From Acidobacteriota bacterium (GTDB lineage: Bacteria; Acidobacteriota; Blastocatellia; Chloracidobacteriales; JADJPF01), in the NCBI GenBank assembly GCA_016213785.1, contig JACQZQ010000053.1, positions 1-64,000 on the forward strand: 64,000 nucleotides of DNA. The letters run 5' to 3'. The notes under the pieces are model-generated. The model was not told the origin of the DNA, ran no database searches, and was given only the letters and a program-made list of their open reading frames with translations. Shown here piece by piece: positions 51,201-59,849 of this stretch (its first letter is position 1; the number at the start of each line of letters is the position of its first letter). Made by a program: the position numbers and the translations under genes.

Positions 51201-54200
51201 ATGAGAAAAATAACTTTTTCTTTATTATTTATACTAAAAAGTAATTTATTATTAATTCTCATAACCCTATTAATAACAATAATTTTAGGGAAATCATTTA
51301 ATTTCACTCACTATTTTGGCTTAATAGTTTGCGCTGATACGATAGCCCCAAGTAATAAAACTAGTTTTTTGCCCAACCTCTCCTTAACTGGCTCTCTAGC
51401 TTTTCACTCCTTTACTGATAAAGATGGTCTACCTCAAAACTCTGCAATGGCAATAACTTTTGACCAAAAGGGCTATTTATGGGTAGGGACTCAAGATGGT
51501 GCAGCTTTTTATAATGGGCGTAAGTGGACTACTGTAAATATGCCTAGTCCTAAAATTTCAAACTCTGTTTCTACAATCCTAGCTACAAAGGATGGGAGTT
51601 TATGGTTTGGCACTAATGGGGCAGGCTTAGCACAACTTAAAAACGATAAATGGCTAATCCATGATAAAAAATCTGGTGCACTTAATGGTAATATAGTTAA
51701 AACCTTACTAGAAACTACTTCTATATCAGGAGAGTCATCTATTTGGGTAGGAACTCAAAACGGTCTATCTTATTTTGAAAAAGGTATTTGGAAAACCTAC
51801 ACTGTAAAGGATTCTGGCCTCTCTAGTAATGACATTGAAGCACTTGCTATCAATAAATCTAATAATAGGCTTTGGGTTGGAACACATGGAGGAGGGTTAG
51901 CTAAATTTGAAAATAATCAATGGCAAATCTATGATACAACAAATAGCCCTCTACCTAATAATATTATTAGAAGCCTATTAATTACAACTAATAACAATGA
52001 AACAACACTTTGGATCGGAACAGAATTTGGCTTAAGTAGTTTAGCAGAGAATGTAGCAACAAATTCTAACAATTTAAATGAATGGAACACCTATAACACT
52101 ACTAATTCTGAAATACCCCATAATATTATTAGAGCAATTTATCCAGCTAGTTTTCAGTCAAGTACAAGCGCTATTTGGATTGCTACACTCAATGGATTAG
52201 TTTTTTTTCAACAAGCTAAAAATAATAACCCTGCTTTTTGGAGAACTTATAATTCTGGAAATTCTGATTTGCCTGCGGATTTTATAATTTCTTTAGTAGG
52301 CACTTACCCAGAAAATGGTAGACCTGTGCTTTGGATAGGAACTAATGGAGGAGGAATTGCTCGTGCAGAACTATCTGGATGGCAGGCTTTTTCTTCCAAA
52401 ACCTCTCCACTACCTAACAATATCGTTAGATATTTATTAGAAATCACTGATAAAAATAAGCCTAGCCAACTTTGGATAGCTACTTATGATGGGCTAACTT
52501 GTTTAGAACAAAATACTTGGACTACCTTTAATACTAGCAATTCTTTACTTCCTGATAATAATGTTGAAACTTTACTTAAAACAACTTCTACTACTGGCTC
52601 AACTATTCTTTGGGTAGGCACATGGGGAGGATTAACCCGTATTGAAGACGGAAAATGGACAACTTATAACACTAGTAATTCTGGCTTACCTGAAAATCGT
52701 GTAATAAGCTTAATTGAAATTACTTCTCAAGGCAATCAACAAGCTATTTTTGTTGGAACAACTGGAGGGTTAGCTTGTTTTGAAAATGGAAAATGGTCTA
52801 CTTATACTCCAGAAAATTCTCTTCTCCCTCATAAGCAAATTGATGTTATTTTAGAAACAACCTCAGCTAAGTCTAGCAAAACAATCTGGATTGGAACCTG
52901 GGGAGGTGGCCTAGTTAAACTTACTCAAAAACATAGCTTAGCTTCTATAAATAGTGAAAATCTAACATCTGCTTATAATTGGACAATTTATAATACAGAA
53001 AATTCTCCTCTACCAAATAACCTAGTTAAAACGCTTAAGCTAACAAAACTGGATGGTAGAGAACTGCTTTGGGTTGGAACAAATGGAGGGTTAGTCTATT
53101 TTCCTACAAATGAAACTTCGCCTAAGTGGGAAGTTTTTTCTGATACTTCAACACCTGCATTGCCTAACAATATAGTCTCTCAAATTATTTTTACACCTAA
53201 AAAACAAATTTTTGTTTTTACATTTAAAGGCATCGCTCTTTTTACACCAAAGAACCAAGACCAAAATTTTAAGGATTTAGCTAATTTTAATAGTTATATT
53301 TTTACAACTTCTGATGGGCTACCTGGTAATGGGGTAAACCCAAGAGCAGCAATAATAGATAGTAAAAACCGTCTTTGGGCAGGAACTCTTTATGGTCTTG
53401 CAATGCTTGACTTAAATAAACTTACTGTAGATAGCCAAATCAAGCCTTTAGTCATTGAAAGAGTTTTTGTAGGAGAAAAACCTTTTTATAAAAACCCTAT
53501 AACTCTAATAAAACAAAATGGCTTATCTAATCTTACTACTCTAAAAAGCGATATCCCTGATAATGAAGTTTTTAAGTATTATCAAAATAAACTTACTTTT
53601 GAATATTCATTGCTAAGCTATTTTAAGGAAAATGAAACTCGTTATAGCGTCCAGCTAGTAGGGTTAGATACTAAAGCATCCGACTGGGTAAGTGAACATA
53701 GAAAAGAATATACCAACCTTAACCCTAATACTTATGAATTCAAGGTTTGGGCTAAGGATTATAAAGGAAATATTTCTGGGCCTTTGATAGTAAAATTTGA
53801 AATTACACCCCCTTTTTGGCAAACCTGGTGGGCAATTCTTTTTTATCTAGGAACTATTGGAGGTGGAATTTATGGTGTTGTTACTTGGCGTATCCATAAA
53901 ATTACCCAACGCCAAAAACAAAGTATTGCCGAGTTACGTCAACGTCAAGAACAAAGAATAGAAAACCTTCGTCAAATGCTAAAAAGTATTCAAATAATCA
54001 ATTCAAAGCTTGATATAGAAACTCTTTTGCAAAATATTGCGGCTGAAAGTGCCCGTTTAATTGATGGTGAACCTGGTTCAATTGGCTTAGTAGAAAAGGA
54101 CAAAATAGTTTTTAAGCATCTTTGGTATCAAGGTAAACTAGAAGAATGTAACCTACAATTTCCCTTAGGCAAAGGAATTGCAGGTTTAGTTGTTAACTCA

Positions 54201-55280
54201 GCTAAACCCTATATAGTCAATGATATAGAAAAAGATGAAAATATGATTTATCGAGAACTTGCCCAAAAATATTCTCCTTATGGATTTGTGGAAATACCAA
54301 TTATTGACCGTAAAGGAAAAGTAGTTGGCGTTTTAGATGTGCGTCGTACTTCAACTCGTGCTGCATTTTCAGATGTTGATGTCCAACTCTTGCAAGCCTT
54401 TGCCCATCAAGCCGCTGTAGCAATTGAAAATGCTTCTCTTTATGGAACTTTGGAAGAAAAAAATCTAGCACTAGAAGAAAAAAATCTGATTATTGCCCAA
54501 TCCTTAAAAGAAATAGAAAAACTCTATACTAATGAGCAAGAAGTAACACGAACACTACAAGAACTAAACCAAATGAAAACTAATTTTATGGTTGTTACTT
54601 CCCATGAAATGCGAACTCCTCTTACTATCTTACGAGGTAATAATGAAGCACTTAGTACACAAACTTTAGGCGCTCTTACTCCTCGCCAAGAAAAATCTCT
54701 GTTTGCCTGTCAACGAGCAATAGATAGAATGGTAGAGAGTGTTGAAAATATTAGTGAAGCATTAAAAATCAGTGAAAAACAAATTTTCTTAAAATATTCT
54801 GAAATAAATTTATGTCAACTAATAGTAAAAGTCACAAATAAAATTGAAGAATTTATTAAACAACGTAATCATAACCTAATATTAGATTTACCCAAACAAC
54901 TACTTATTTCTGCTGACCTGGAAAAACTCCAATTAATCTTACTTAATATTTTACAAAATGCTATTAAGTTTACTCCTGATGGAGGAAGGATTTCTATTTC
55001 TTTAGTTAAAGAAAATGATATGGCACATATAACAATCGTTGATAATGGAATTGGAATAGAACCTAAAGATTTAGATAGAATATTTGATCAGTTCTATACC
55101 CATTCCAACACATTACATCATACTTCAGGAAAATATCAGTTTTCTGCTCGTGGAAGTGGACTAGGTTTATCTATTGCAAAAGGCTATGTAGAAGCCCATA
55201 AAGGCCATCTTTGGGCTGAATCAGAAGGGATAAACTATGGTAGTTGTTTTCATATCCTACTACCAATAAAACAAATTTAA
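51201..55280 (+). CDS. Propeller-sensor histidine kinase (Reg_prop/Y_Y_Y, GAF, HisKA, HATPase)
   Basis: 1359 residues. An N-terminal signal anchor (~10-30) precedes 14 two-component-regulator propeller blades (~60-740), each with a (L)P-x-N-x-(I/V) start and LWVGTxxGL core. This is enough for two seven-bladed propellers in the periplasm. A Y_Y_Y domain (~785-870, LTFEYSLLSYF to ITPPFWQTWWA) leads to a membrane helix (~872-895). Cytoplasmic: coiled coil, GAF domain (~920-1075), HisKA with His1135 in TSHEMRTPL, and HATPase with NAIKFTPDGG, DNGIGIEP and GSGLGLSIAKGY. No receiver or DNA-binding domain follows, unlike full hybrid systems of this type, so a separate regulator is needed. None is adjacent. 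Such sensors often detect polysaccharides. Confidence 0.92.
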   Translation: MRKITFSLLFILKSNLLLILITLLITIILGKSFNFTHYFGLIVCADTIAPSNKTSFLPNLSLTGSLAFHSFTDKDGLPQNSAMAITFDQKGYLWVGTQDGAAFYNGRKWTTVNMPSPKISNSVSTILATKDGSLWFGTNGAGLAQLKNDKWLIHDKKSGALNGNIVKTLLETTSISGESSIWVGTQNGLSYFEKGIWKTYTVKDSGLSSNDIEALAINKSNNRLWVGTHGGGLAKFENNQWQIYDTTNSPLPNNIIRSLLITTNNNETTLWIGTEFGLSSLAENVATNSNNLNEWNTYNTTNSEIPHNIIRAIYPASFQSSTSAIWIATLNGLVFFQQAKNNNPAFWRTYNSGNSDLPADFIISLVGTYPENGRPVLWIGTNGGGIARAELSGWQAFSSKTSPLPNNIVRYLLEITDKNKPSQLWIATYDGLTCLEQNTWTTFNTSNSLLPDNNVETLLKTTSTTGSTILWVGTWGGLTRIEDGKWTTYNTSNSGLPENRVISLIEITSQGNQQAIFVGTTGGLACFENGKWSTYTPENSLLPHKQIDVILETTSAKSSKTIWIGTWGGGLVKLTQKHSLASINSENLTSAYNWTIYNTENSPLPNNLVKTLKLTKLDGRELLWVGTNGGLVYFPTNETSPKWEVFSDTSTPALPNNIVSQIIFTPKKQIFVFTFKGIALFTPKNQDQNFKDLANFNSYIFTTSDGLPGNGVNPRAAIIDSKNRLWAGTLYGLAMLDLNKLTVDSQIKPLVIERVFVGEKPFYKNPITLIKQNGLSNLTTLKSDIPDNEVFKYYQNKLTFEYSLLSYFKENETRYSVQLVGLDTKASDWVSEHRKEYTNLNPNTYEFKVWAKDYKGNISGPLIVKFEITPPFWQTWWAILFYLGTIGGGIYGVVTWRIHKITQRQKQSIAELRQRQEQRIENLRQMLKSIQIINSKLDIETLLQNIAAESARLIDGEPGSIGLVEKDKIVFKHLWYQGKLEECNLQFPLGKGIAGLVVNSAKPYIVNDIEKDENMIYRELAQKYSPYGFVEIPIIDRKGKVVGVLDVRRTSTRAAFSDVDVQLLQAFAHQAAVAIENASLYGTLEEKNLALEEKNLIIAQSLKEIEKLYTNEQEVTRTLQELNQMKTNFMVVTSHEMRTPLTILRGNNEALSTQTLGALTPRQEKSLFACQRAIDRMVESVENISEALKISEKQIFLKYSEINLCQLIVKVTNKIEEFIKQRNHNLILDLPKQLLISADLEKLQLILLNILQNAIKFTPDGGRISISLVKENDMAHITIVDNGIGIEPKDLDRIFDQFYTHSNTLHHTSGKYQFSARGSGLGLSIAKGYVEAHKGHLWAESEGINYGSCFHILLPIKQI

Positions 55281-55298
55281 CTTAAAATCTTTATAAAC

Positions 55299-55347
55299 TA
55301 CTAAAGCGCTATGTACTGAAAAATACATAGCGCTTTAGTAAATTTTG
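55299..55347 (+). terminator. Strong terminator after the sensor kinase
   Basis: TACTAAAGCGCTATGTA (55299-55315) pairs perfectly with TACATAGCGCTTTAGTA (55324-55340), a 17-bp stem with an 8-base loop, followed by AATTTTG. It also serves the convergent KhpA gene. Confidence 0.88.
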
Positions 55348-55424
55348 TAAGGCAAAGGCAAGGCTATCTGTATCAAAATACAGGTTAACACAGCCTACTA
55401 TATTACGTATATTTATCTTTATAA

Positions 55425-55673
55425 TTATCTATCGTTCTTGCCAGGCTCAATAATTTCCAAGTGATAGCGGCGATTGAGCTTTTTACTAGCAGCATAGATA
55501 ATATCTCGCATTGCTCTAGCAGTACGACCTTCTTTACCAATAACATGGCGCAAGTCTGTTTCTGCAACACGTAGTTCAATGATACTTGTTTGAGCGCCAT
55601 CTATTTCATTTACTTGTACTTGCTCAGGATGATCTACTAATGCTTTAGCCATTGCTCCTACTAAAGTCTTCAT
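55425..55673 (-). CDS. khpA: KH-domain RNA-binding protein KhpA
   Basis: 82 residues when started at 55673, 7 bases after GGAGGAG; an ATG directly before and one further upstream are less well placed. Length and sequence match KhpA (YlqC): VGAMAKALVDHPEQV, then a KH core with VIGKEGRTARAMRDII, the GxxG loop being GKEG. It binds RNA with KhpB in many bacteria. It is usually next to rpsP, but here it is alone. Confidence 0.88.
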   Translation of the reverse strand: MKTLVGAMAKALVDHPEQVQVNEIDGAQTSIIELRVAETDLRHVIGKEGRTARAMRDIIYAASKKLNRRYHLEIIEPGKNDR

Positions 55674-55867
55674 CATTTTCTCCTCCATTAGTTCATTCAC
55701 TATTTGAACACAAATTACTACTAGTTTTATAGGAAAGAAAGTTTTTTAACTTTTAGTTAAGTTTTTAACAAATTCTAGAGATATAATACTTGAGTTTTGC
55801 TAATAATACCTGCTTAATAAAATGAAAACAACTAATAAAAGTTTTTCTTTAATTAATATTTAGAAGC

Positions 55868-56344
55868 TTATCTTGTCCCACTTTTACGTGCAGTAGCTTG
55901 TGTTAAAGATTTAAGCTCATTCATAAACTCAGAAACATCCTTAAAATCTTTATAAACAGAAGCAAATCTTACAAATGCAACCTTATCTAAAGTTTTTAGT
56001 TTGCGCATTAACAGTTCACCTATTTTTGTAGTTGGGCGCTCTCTTTCTTTAGATTCTTGGACAAATCGTTCTACTTCGTTAGTAAGTTCCTCTAATTTAT
56101 TTGGGCTAACAGGTCTTTTTTCACAAGCTTTTAATAACCCTGATAAGACTTTATTACGGTCAAAGGGTTCTCTACGACCATCTTTTTTTATTACCATATA
56201 AGGTAATTGCTCTAAGCGCTCATAAGTAGTAAAACGCCTAGTACAATCAGCGCATTCTCTACGCCTACGAATTACTTCGCCCTCTTGGCTCTCACGAGAA
56301 TCTATAACCTTGTCAGATAAAGATCCGCAATAGGGACACTTCAT
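55868..56344 (-). CDS. nrdR: Transcriptional repressor NrdR
   Basis: 158 residues. Zinc ribbon with Cys3, Cys6, Cys31 and Cys34 (CPYC, CADC), VIDSRESQEG, RRRRECADCTRRFTTYER, then the ATP-cone (~49-139, VIKKDGRREPFDRNKV). NrdR senses dATP/ATP and represses ribonucleotide reductase genes at NrdR boxes. No nrd gene is here. AGGAA precedes the ATG. Confidence 0.95.
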   Translation of the reverse strand: MKCPYCGSLSDKVIDSRESQEGEVIRRRRECADCTRRFTTYERLEQLPYMVIKKDGRREPFDRNKVLSGLLKACEKRPVSPNKLEELTNEVERFVQESKERERPTTKIGELLMRKLKTLDKVAFVRFASVYKDFKDVSEFMNELKSLTQATARKSGTR

Positions 56345-56500
56345 TTCCTGCTATCTCCCGTCCTAAAGTCATACTAATAGTTGTTTCCATAAGATAACAC
56401 ACAACCCACAGGGGATAGCAAGCAAAACTTTCCCTATATTATTGTTTCAACTAAACATCTTTCTACAATCCTCTATATATAGTATACGTATTTTTCTAAT

Positions 56501-57202
56501 CTACCATAAAGTTTCTTGTAAAGGCATTTTCTTAACCAAATCTAGTGGTTCTATACATACAGGACTATCAAAGTTAGTATTATTAACCTCTTTATTTACA
56601 GCAAAAAACTCCATTTCATCTTCTGGGTAAGTTTTTAATAGACTCAGGAGTTTGTCTAAGTCTTTTACCGTAGGATCTAGCCAAAGTTCTTCATCTTTTG
56701 GCCTTAAAATAGCAGCCATTCTATGATGTACTTTACTAATTAATGGGTTTGGCTCAACTGTTATAATAGTACAAGTGCGTAATATTTTACTTTCTGGAGA
56801 TTTCCATTCATCCCAAAGACCAGCAAAAGCAAATAGAGCTTTGCTTTTCATACAAACATAAACAGGTGTTTTATGTTTTCCTTCCTGTTTCCACTCATAA
56901 AAACCATCTGCTGGTATTAAACATCTTTTAGTCAGTAAGGATTTCTTAAAAGAAGGCTTTTCAGCTAAGGTCTCAGCCCTAGCATTTATAAGCTTATTAC
57001 CTATTTGGGCATCTTTTGACCAATAAGGCACAAGTCCCCATTTATAGCTAGTTAAAACTCTTTTCTCCTCTTGACAAACTGCGGCTATTTGTTGCGAAGG
57101 AGCAATATTAAAACGAGCTTTTATATCAAAAAGAGTCTCTTGAATGCCAAAACGCTCTATAACTTCCTCTTGATTATGATGCTGGGTAAATCTTCCACAC
57201 AT
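56501..57202 (-). CDS. yedK: SOS response-associated peptidase / DNA-protein crosslink protein YedK (HMCES)
   Basis: 233 residues. Starts MCGRFTQ; Cys2 is the catalytic residue after Met removal and forms a stable link to abasic sites in single-stranded DNA. NARAETLAEKPSFKKSL, RCLIPADGFYEWK and HHRMAAILRP match the SRAP domain. Protects abasic sites during replication. AGGAG precedes the ATG. A stand-alone gene next to nrdR. Confidence 0.95.
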   Translation of the reverse strand: MCGRFTQHHNQEEVIERFGIQETLFDIKARFNIAPSQQIAAVCQEEKRVLTSYKWGLVPYWSKDAQIGNKLINARAETLAEKPSFKKSLLTKRCLIPADGFYEWKQEGKHKTPVYVCMKSKALFAFAGLWDEWKSPESKILRTCTIITVEPNPLISKVHHRMAAILRPKDEELWLDPTVKDLDKLLSLLKTYPEDEMEFFAVNKEVNNTNFDSPVCIEPLDLVKKMPLQETLW

Positions 57203-57379
57203 TTGATTTTATTTCTCCTACATTATAATTAAAATTCTATAATAGCAAATTCTATAACGCATTCAAGAGCAATATTTATCCCTATTTTGGCTGAAATTAA
57301 TAGCAATTTATTTGTCAAACAATGCTGGCTAAAGACTAAACCTAAAGCTATACTAACTATTAATTAAGGAGTTGAAAAA

Positions 57380-58432
57380 ATGCCTGAAGTTAATCAATCA
57401 AGCTGTTTTGTAGCTAATTCTACACATAACTGTTATAGCTTAAGTAATGTAACTTGTATAAGCCAAACTGATTTAAAAACTTCTGATAGTAACTCTACAA
57501 ATCAAAACCATAATCATACACATTCTCATAATCATTCTAACACTAATCCTCATTCTCATTCTCATTCCCACATTTCAGATCTTGAAAATATAGGTCTAAA
57601 ATTAAAAATCTCTACTTTAGTTACAGTTCTTTTTGTTGTAGCCCAAGTAATAACAGGCTTTTACACTAATAGCATTGCCTTAATTTCTGATGGTGTACAT
57701 AATTTTACTGATGCATTAGCTCTAATCATCGCTCTACTTTCTATTTGGCTTCAAAAATTTCCTGTAACTCTTTCTAAAACTTATGGTTATAATCGTGCTG
57801 GTATTTTAGCTGCATTTATTAACTCTTCTAGTTTAATGGTAATTGTTGCCCTACTTTGCTATGAATCTGTACTACGTATTTTTAATCCTCAGCCAATTGA
57901 AACTACAGGAATGTTTTGGATAGCAGTACTTGGATTAATAGTAAATGTAGGAATAGGCTTAGCAATCCATAAAGAGAGTAAGCACGATATTACTATACGT
58001 AGCGCCTATATTCACATGTTAGGTGATGCTGCAAGTACTGTAGGCATCATAATAGGAAGCCTTATTATTTACTACACTGGTTATAATATAGTTGATCCTA
58101 TTATTAGTTTAGGCATAAGTATATTAATTTTATGGACTTCTTGGACTATTTTACAAGAAACTGTTCACCTACTTTTAGAAGGTACACCTAAAGGAATAAA
58201 TGTAGAAACTGTTAGTAAAGCTATTGAAGTTGTTCCTGGAGTTAAAGCAGTTCATCATATACATATTTGGGCTATAGCCTCTCAAGTAACGGCGCTTAGC
58301 TGTCATATAGAAGTTGACGATATGAATTTAAGTAACTGTCAAAAATTACTACTTCATATTAACAATGTACTAAAACAACAGTTTGAAATTAATCATACAA
58401 CCTTACAATTTGAAACCTCCAATAATAGTTAA
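57380..58432 (+). CDS. CDF-family metal cation efflux protein, CzcD/ZitB-like
   Basis: 350 residues. The N-terminus (~35-65) is rich in HNHTHSHNHS/HSHSHSH, a metal-binding loop. Six membrane helices follow. The transport-site motifs are SDGVHNFTDALALI (HxxxD in helix 2) and HMLGDAASTVGI (HxxxD in helix 5), typical of Zn(II)/Co(II)/Cd(II) exporters. The C-terminal cytoplasmic domain (~270-350) has GVKAVHHIHIWAIASQ. AAGGAG precedes the ATG. Single-gene transcript; no metal-sensor gene adjacent. Confidence 0.92.
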   Translation: MPEVNQSSCFVANSTHNCYSLSNVTCISQTDLKTSDSNSTNQNHNHTHSHNHSNTNPHSHSHSHISDLENIGLKLKISTLVTVLFVVAQVITGFYTNSIALISDGVHNFTDALALIIALLSIWLQKFPVTLSKTYGYNRAGILAAFINSSSLMVIVALLCYESVLRIFNPQPIETTGMFWIAVLGLIVNVGIGLAIHKESKHDITIRSAYIHMLGDAASTVGIIIGSLIIYYTGYNIVDPIISLGISILILWTSWTILQETVHLLLEGTPKGINVETVSKAIEVVPGVKAVHHIHIWAIASQVTALSCHIEVDDMNLSNCQKLLLHINNVLKQQFEINHTTLQFETSNNS

Positions 58433-58567
58433 CTAGGGTCGTAAGACTTCTGCCAGTATAATTTCTTGGTAAAAGCATAACCCCCTATAATAAAGTTTTA
58501 TAAAATAATTTTTTTACACTCCGTCAAAAACAAACTAAAACTATGTTAAAAACTTGTTGAAAACTTT

Positions 58568-59791
58568 ATGAGAAATCTTCTACTTGCTTATTTAGCAAAA
58601 ATTTTATTAATAACTTCAATAGCTTTAGCCCTATCTTTTTCTGGGTGTAAAAGCGATTATTCAGCTTTAAGTAAAACAACTAAACCTACAAGTGAAAAAC
58701 CCCCAGCAAAAAAAGTTAAACTTGTTGCTGTTTCAGAACAACCAATAGAAAATGCTATTTCTTTAACAGGAAACTTAGTTGCTTATGACCAAGCGACTAT
58801 AAGCGCTAAAGTTCCAGGACGCTTAAAAGAAATTACTATAGACTTAGGAAAGACTGTAAAAAAAGGGCAATTAATCGCTCAAATAGACCCACAAGATTAT
58901 CAATTACGCCTACAACAAGCCGAAGCTGCACTTGCCCAAGCTCGAACACGTTTAGGTTTAACAATAGATGGAACTGATGAACCTAGAGATCCAAAGCAAA
59001 TTAGCTTAGTGCGTCAAGCTCAAACTTTAGTAGATGAAGCCAAGCTTAAACAAGAGCGTTCTAGTACTCTGCTTAAACAAGGAATTATTTCCCAAGCAGA
59101 TTTTGATGCAGCAGAAACAGCTTATAAAGTGGCTGTTAATCGCTATGAGGATGCACTAGAAGAGTTTAATAACCGTCGTGCTCTTTTAATACAACGCCGC
59201 TCAGAATTAGAAATTGCTCGCCAACAAATAATAGATACTGCTATTTATGCTCCTTTTGATGGTGTAGTCCAAGAAAAACAAGCAAGTCTTGGTGAATTTT
59301 TATCAGCTAGTAGCCCAATTGCAACTATAGTTCGTATTGATCCTTTAAGACTAAGAGTAGAAGTACCAGAACGTGATAGCAACCAAGTTAAAGTAGGACA
59401 AAAAGTAAAACTTACGGTTGAAGGCGATTCAAGCACTTATACAGGGCAGGTAATGCGTCTTAGCCCAACTGTTACAGAAAAAAACCGAATGCTTTTAGTA
59501 GAAGCTGAAATAGCTAACAATGGAACGCTACGACCAGGCACTTTTGCTCAGGCTCAAATAGTTGTTAATGAACACTATATGGTTAAAGCAGTCCCTAAAA
59601 GCGCTGTAGTGACTTTTGCTGGAATTGAAAAAGTTATTATGGTCACAGAAGGTAAAGCAGTAGAAAAAAATATTTCTACGGGTCAACAAATTGGTGAAAA
59701 TATAGAAGTTACAGGTCTAAAAGCAGGTGAAGAAGTTGTCCTTGAACCAGGTAACTTACAGTCAGGTCAAGCAGTTGAGTTAATTAAATAA
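58568..59791 (+). CDS. RND efflux periplasmic adaptor (HlyD/MFP family)
   Basis: 407 residues. Signal peptide with lipobox FSGC (Cys about residue 27) indicates a lipid-anchored adaptor, as in AcrA. VPGRLKEITIDLGKTVKKGQLIAQIDP is the lipoyl half-motif, then a coiled-coil hairpin (~105-225), YAPFDGVVQEKQASLGEFL, a beta-barrel region (~260-345) and GEEVVLEPGNLQSGQAVEL. It links the RND pump to an outer-membrane channel, which is not encoded here. The pump gene starts 58 bases on. Confidence 0.92.
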   Translation: MRNLLLAYLAKILLITSIALALSFSGCKSDYSALSKTTKPTSEKPPAKKVKLVAVSEQPIENAISLTGNLVAYDQATISAKVPGRLKEITIDLGKTVKKGQLIAQIDPQDYQLRLQQAEAALAQARTRLGLTIDGTDEPRDPKQISLVRQAQTLVDEAKLKQERSSTLLKQGIISQADFDAAETAYKVAVNRYEDALEEFNNRRALLIQRRSELEIARQQIIDTAIYAPFDGVVQEKQASLGEFLSASSPIATIVRIDPLRLRVEVPERDSNQVKVGQKVKLTVEGDSSTYTGQVMRLSPTVTEKNRMLLVEAEIANNGTLRPGTFAQAQIVVNEHYMVKAVPKSAVVTFAGIEKVIMVTEGKAVEKNISTGQQIGENIEVTGLKAGEEVVLEPGNLQSGQAVELIK

Positions 59792-59849
59792 TAACCTTTC
59801 CAAAAATTTATTTTAGTTTTATTGGGTTTTGATTTCTAGGTATTAAAAT

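Noticed and set aside
57516-57575. His-codon-rich repeat in the CDF gene as a slippage tract of special interest
   Set aside because: His-rich loops are normal in metal efflux proteins; the tract is short and irregular.
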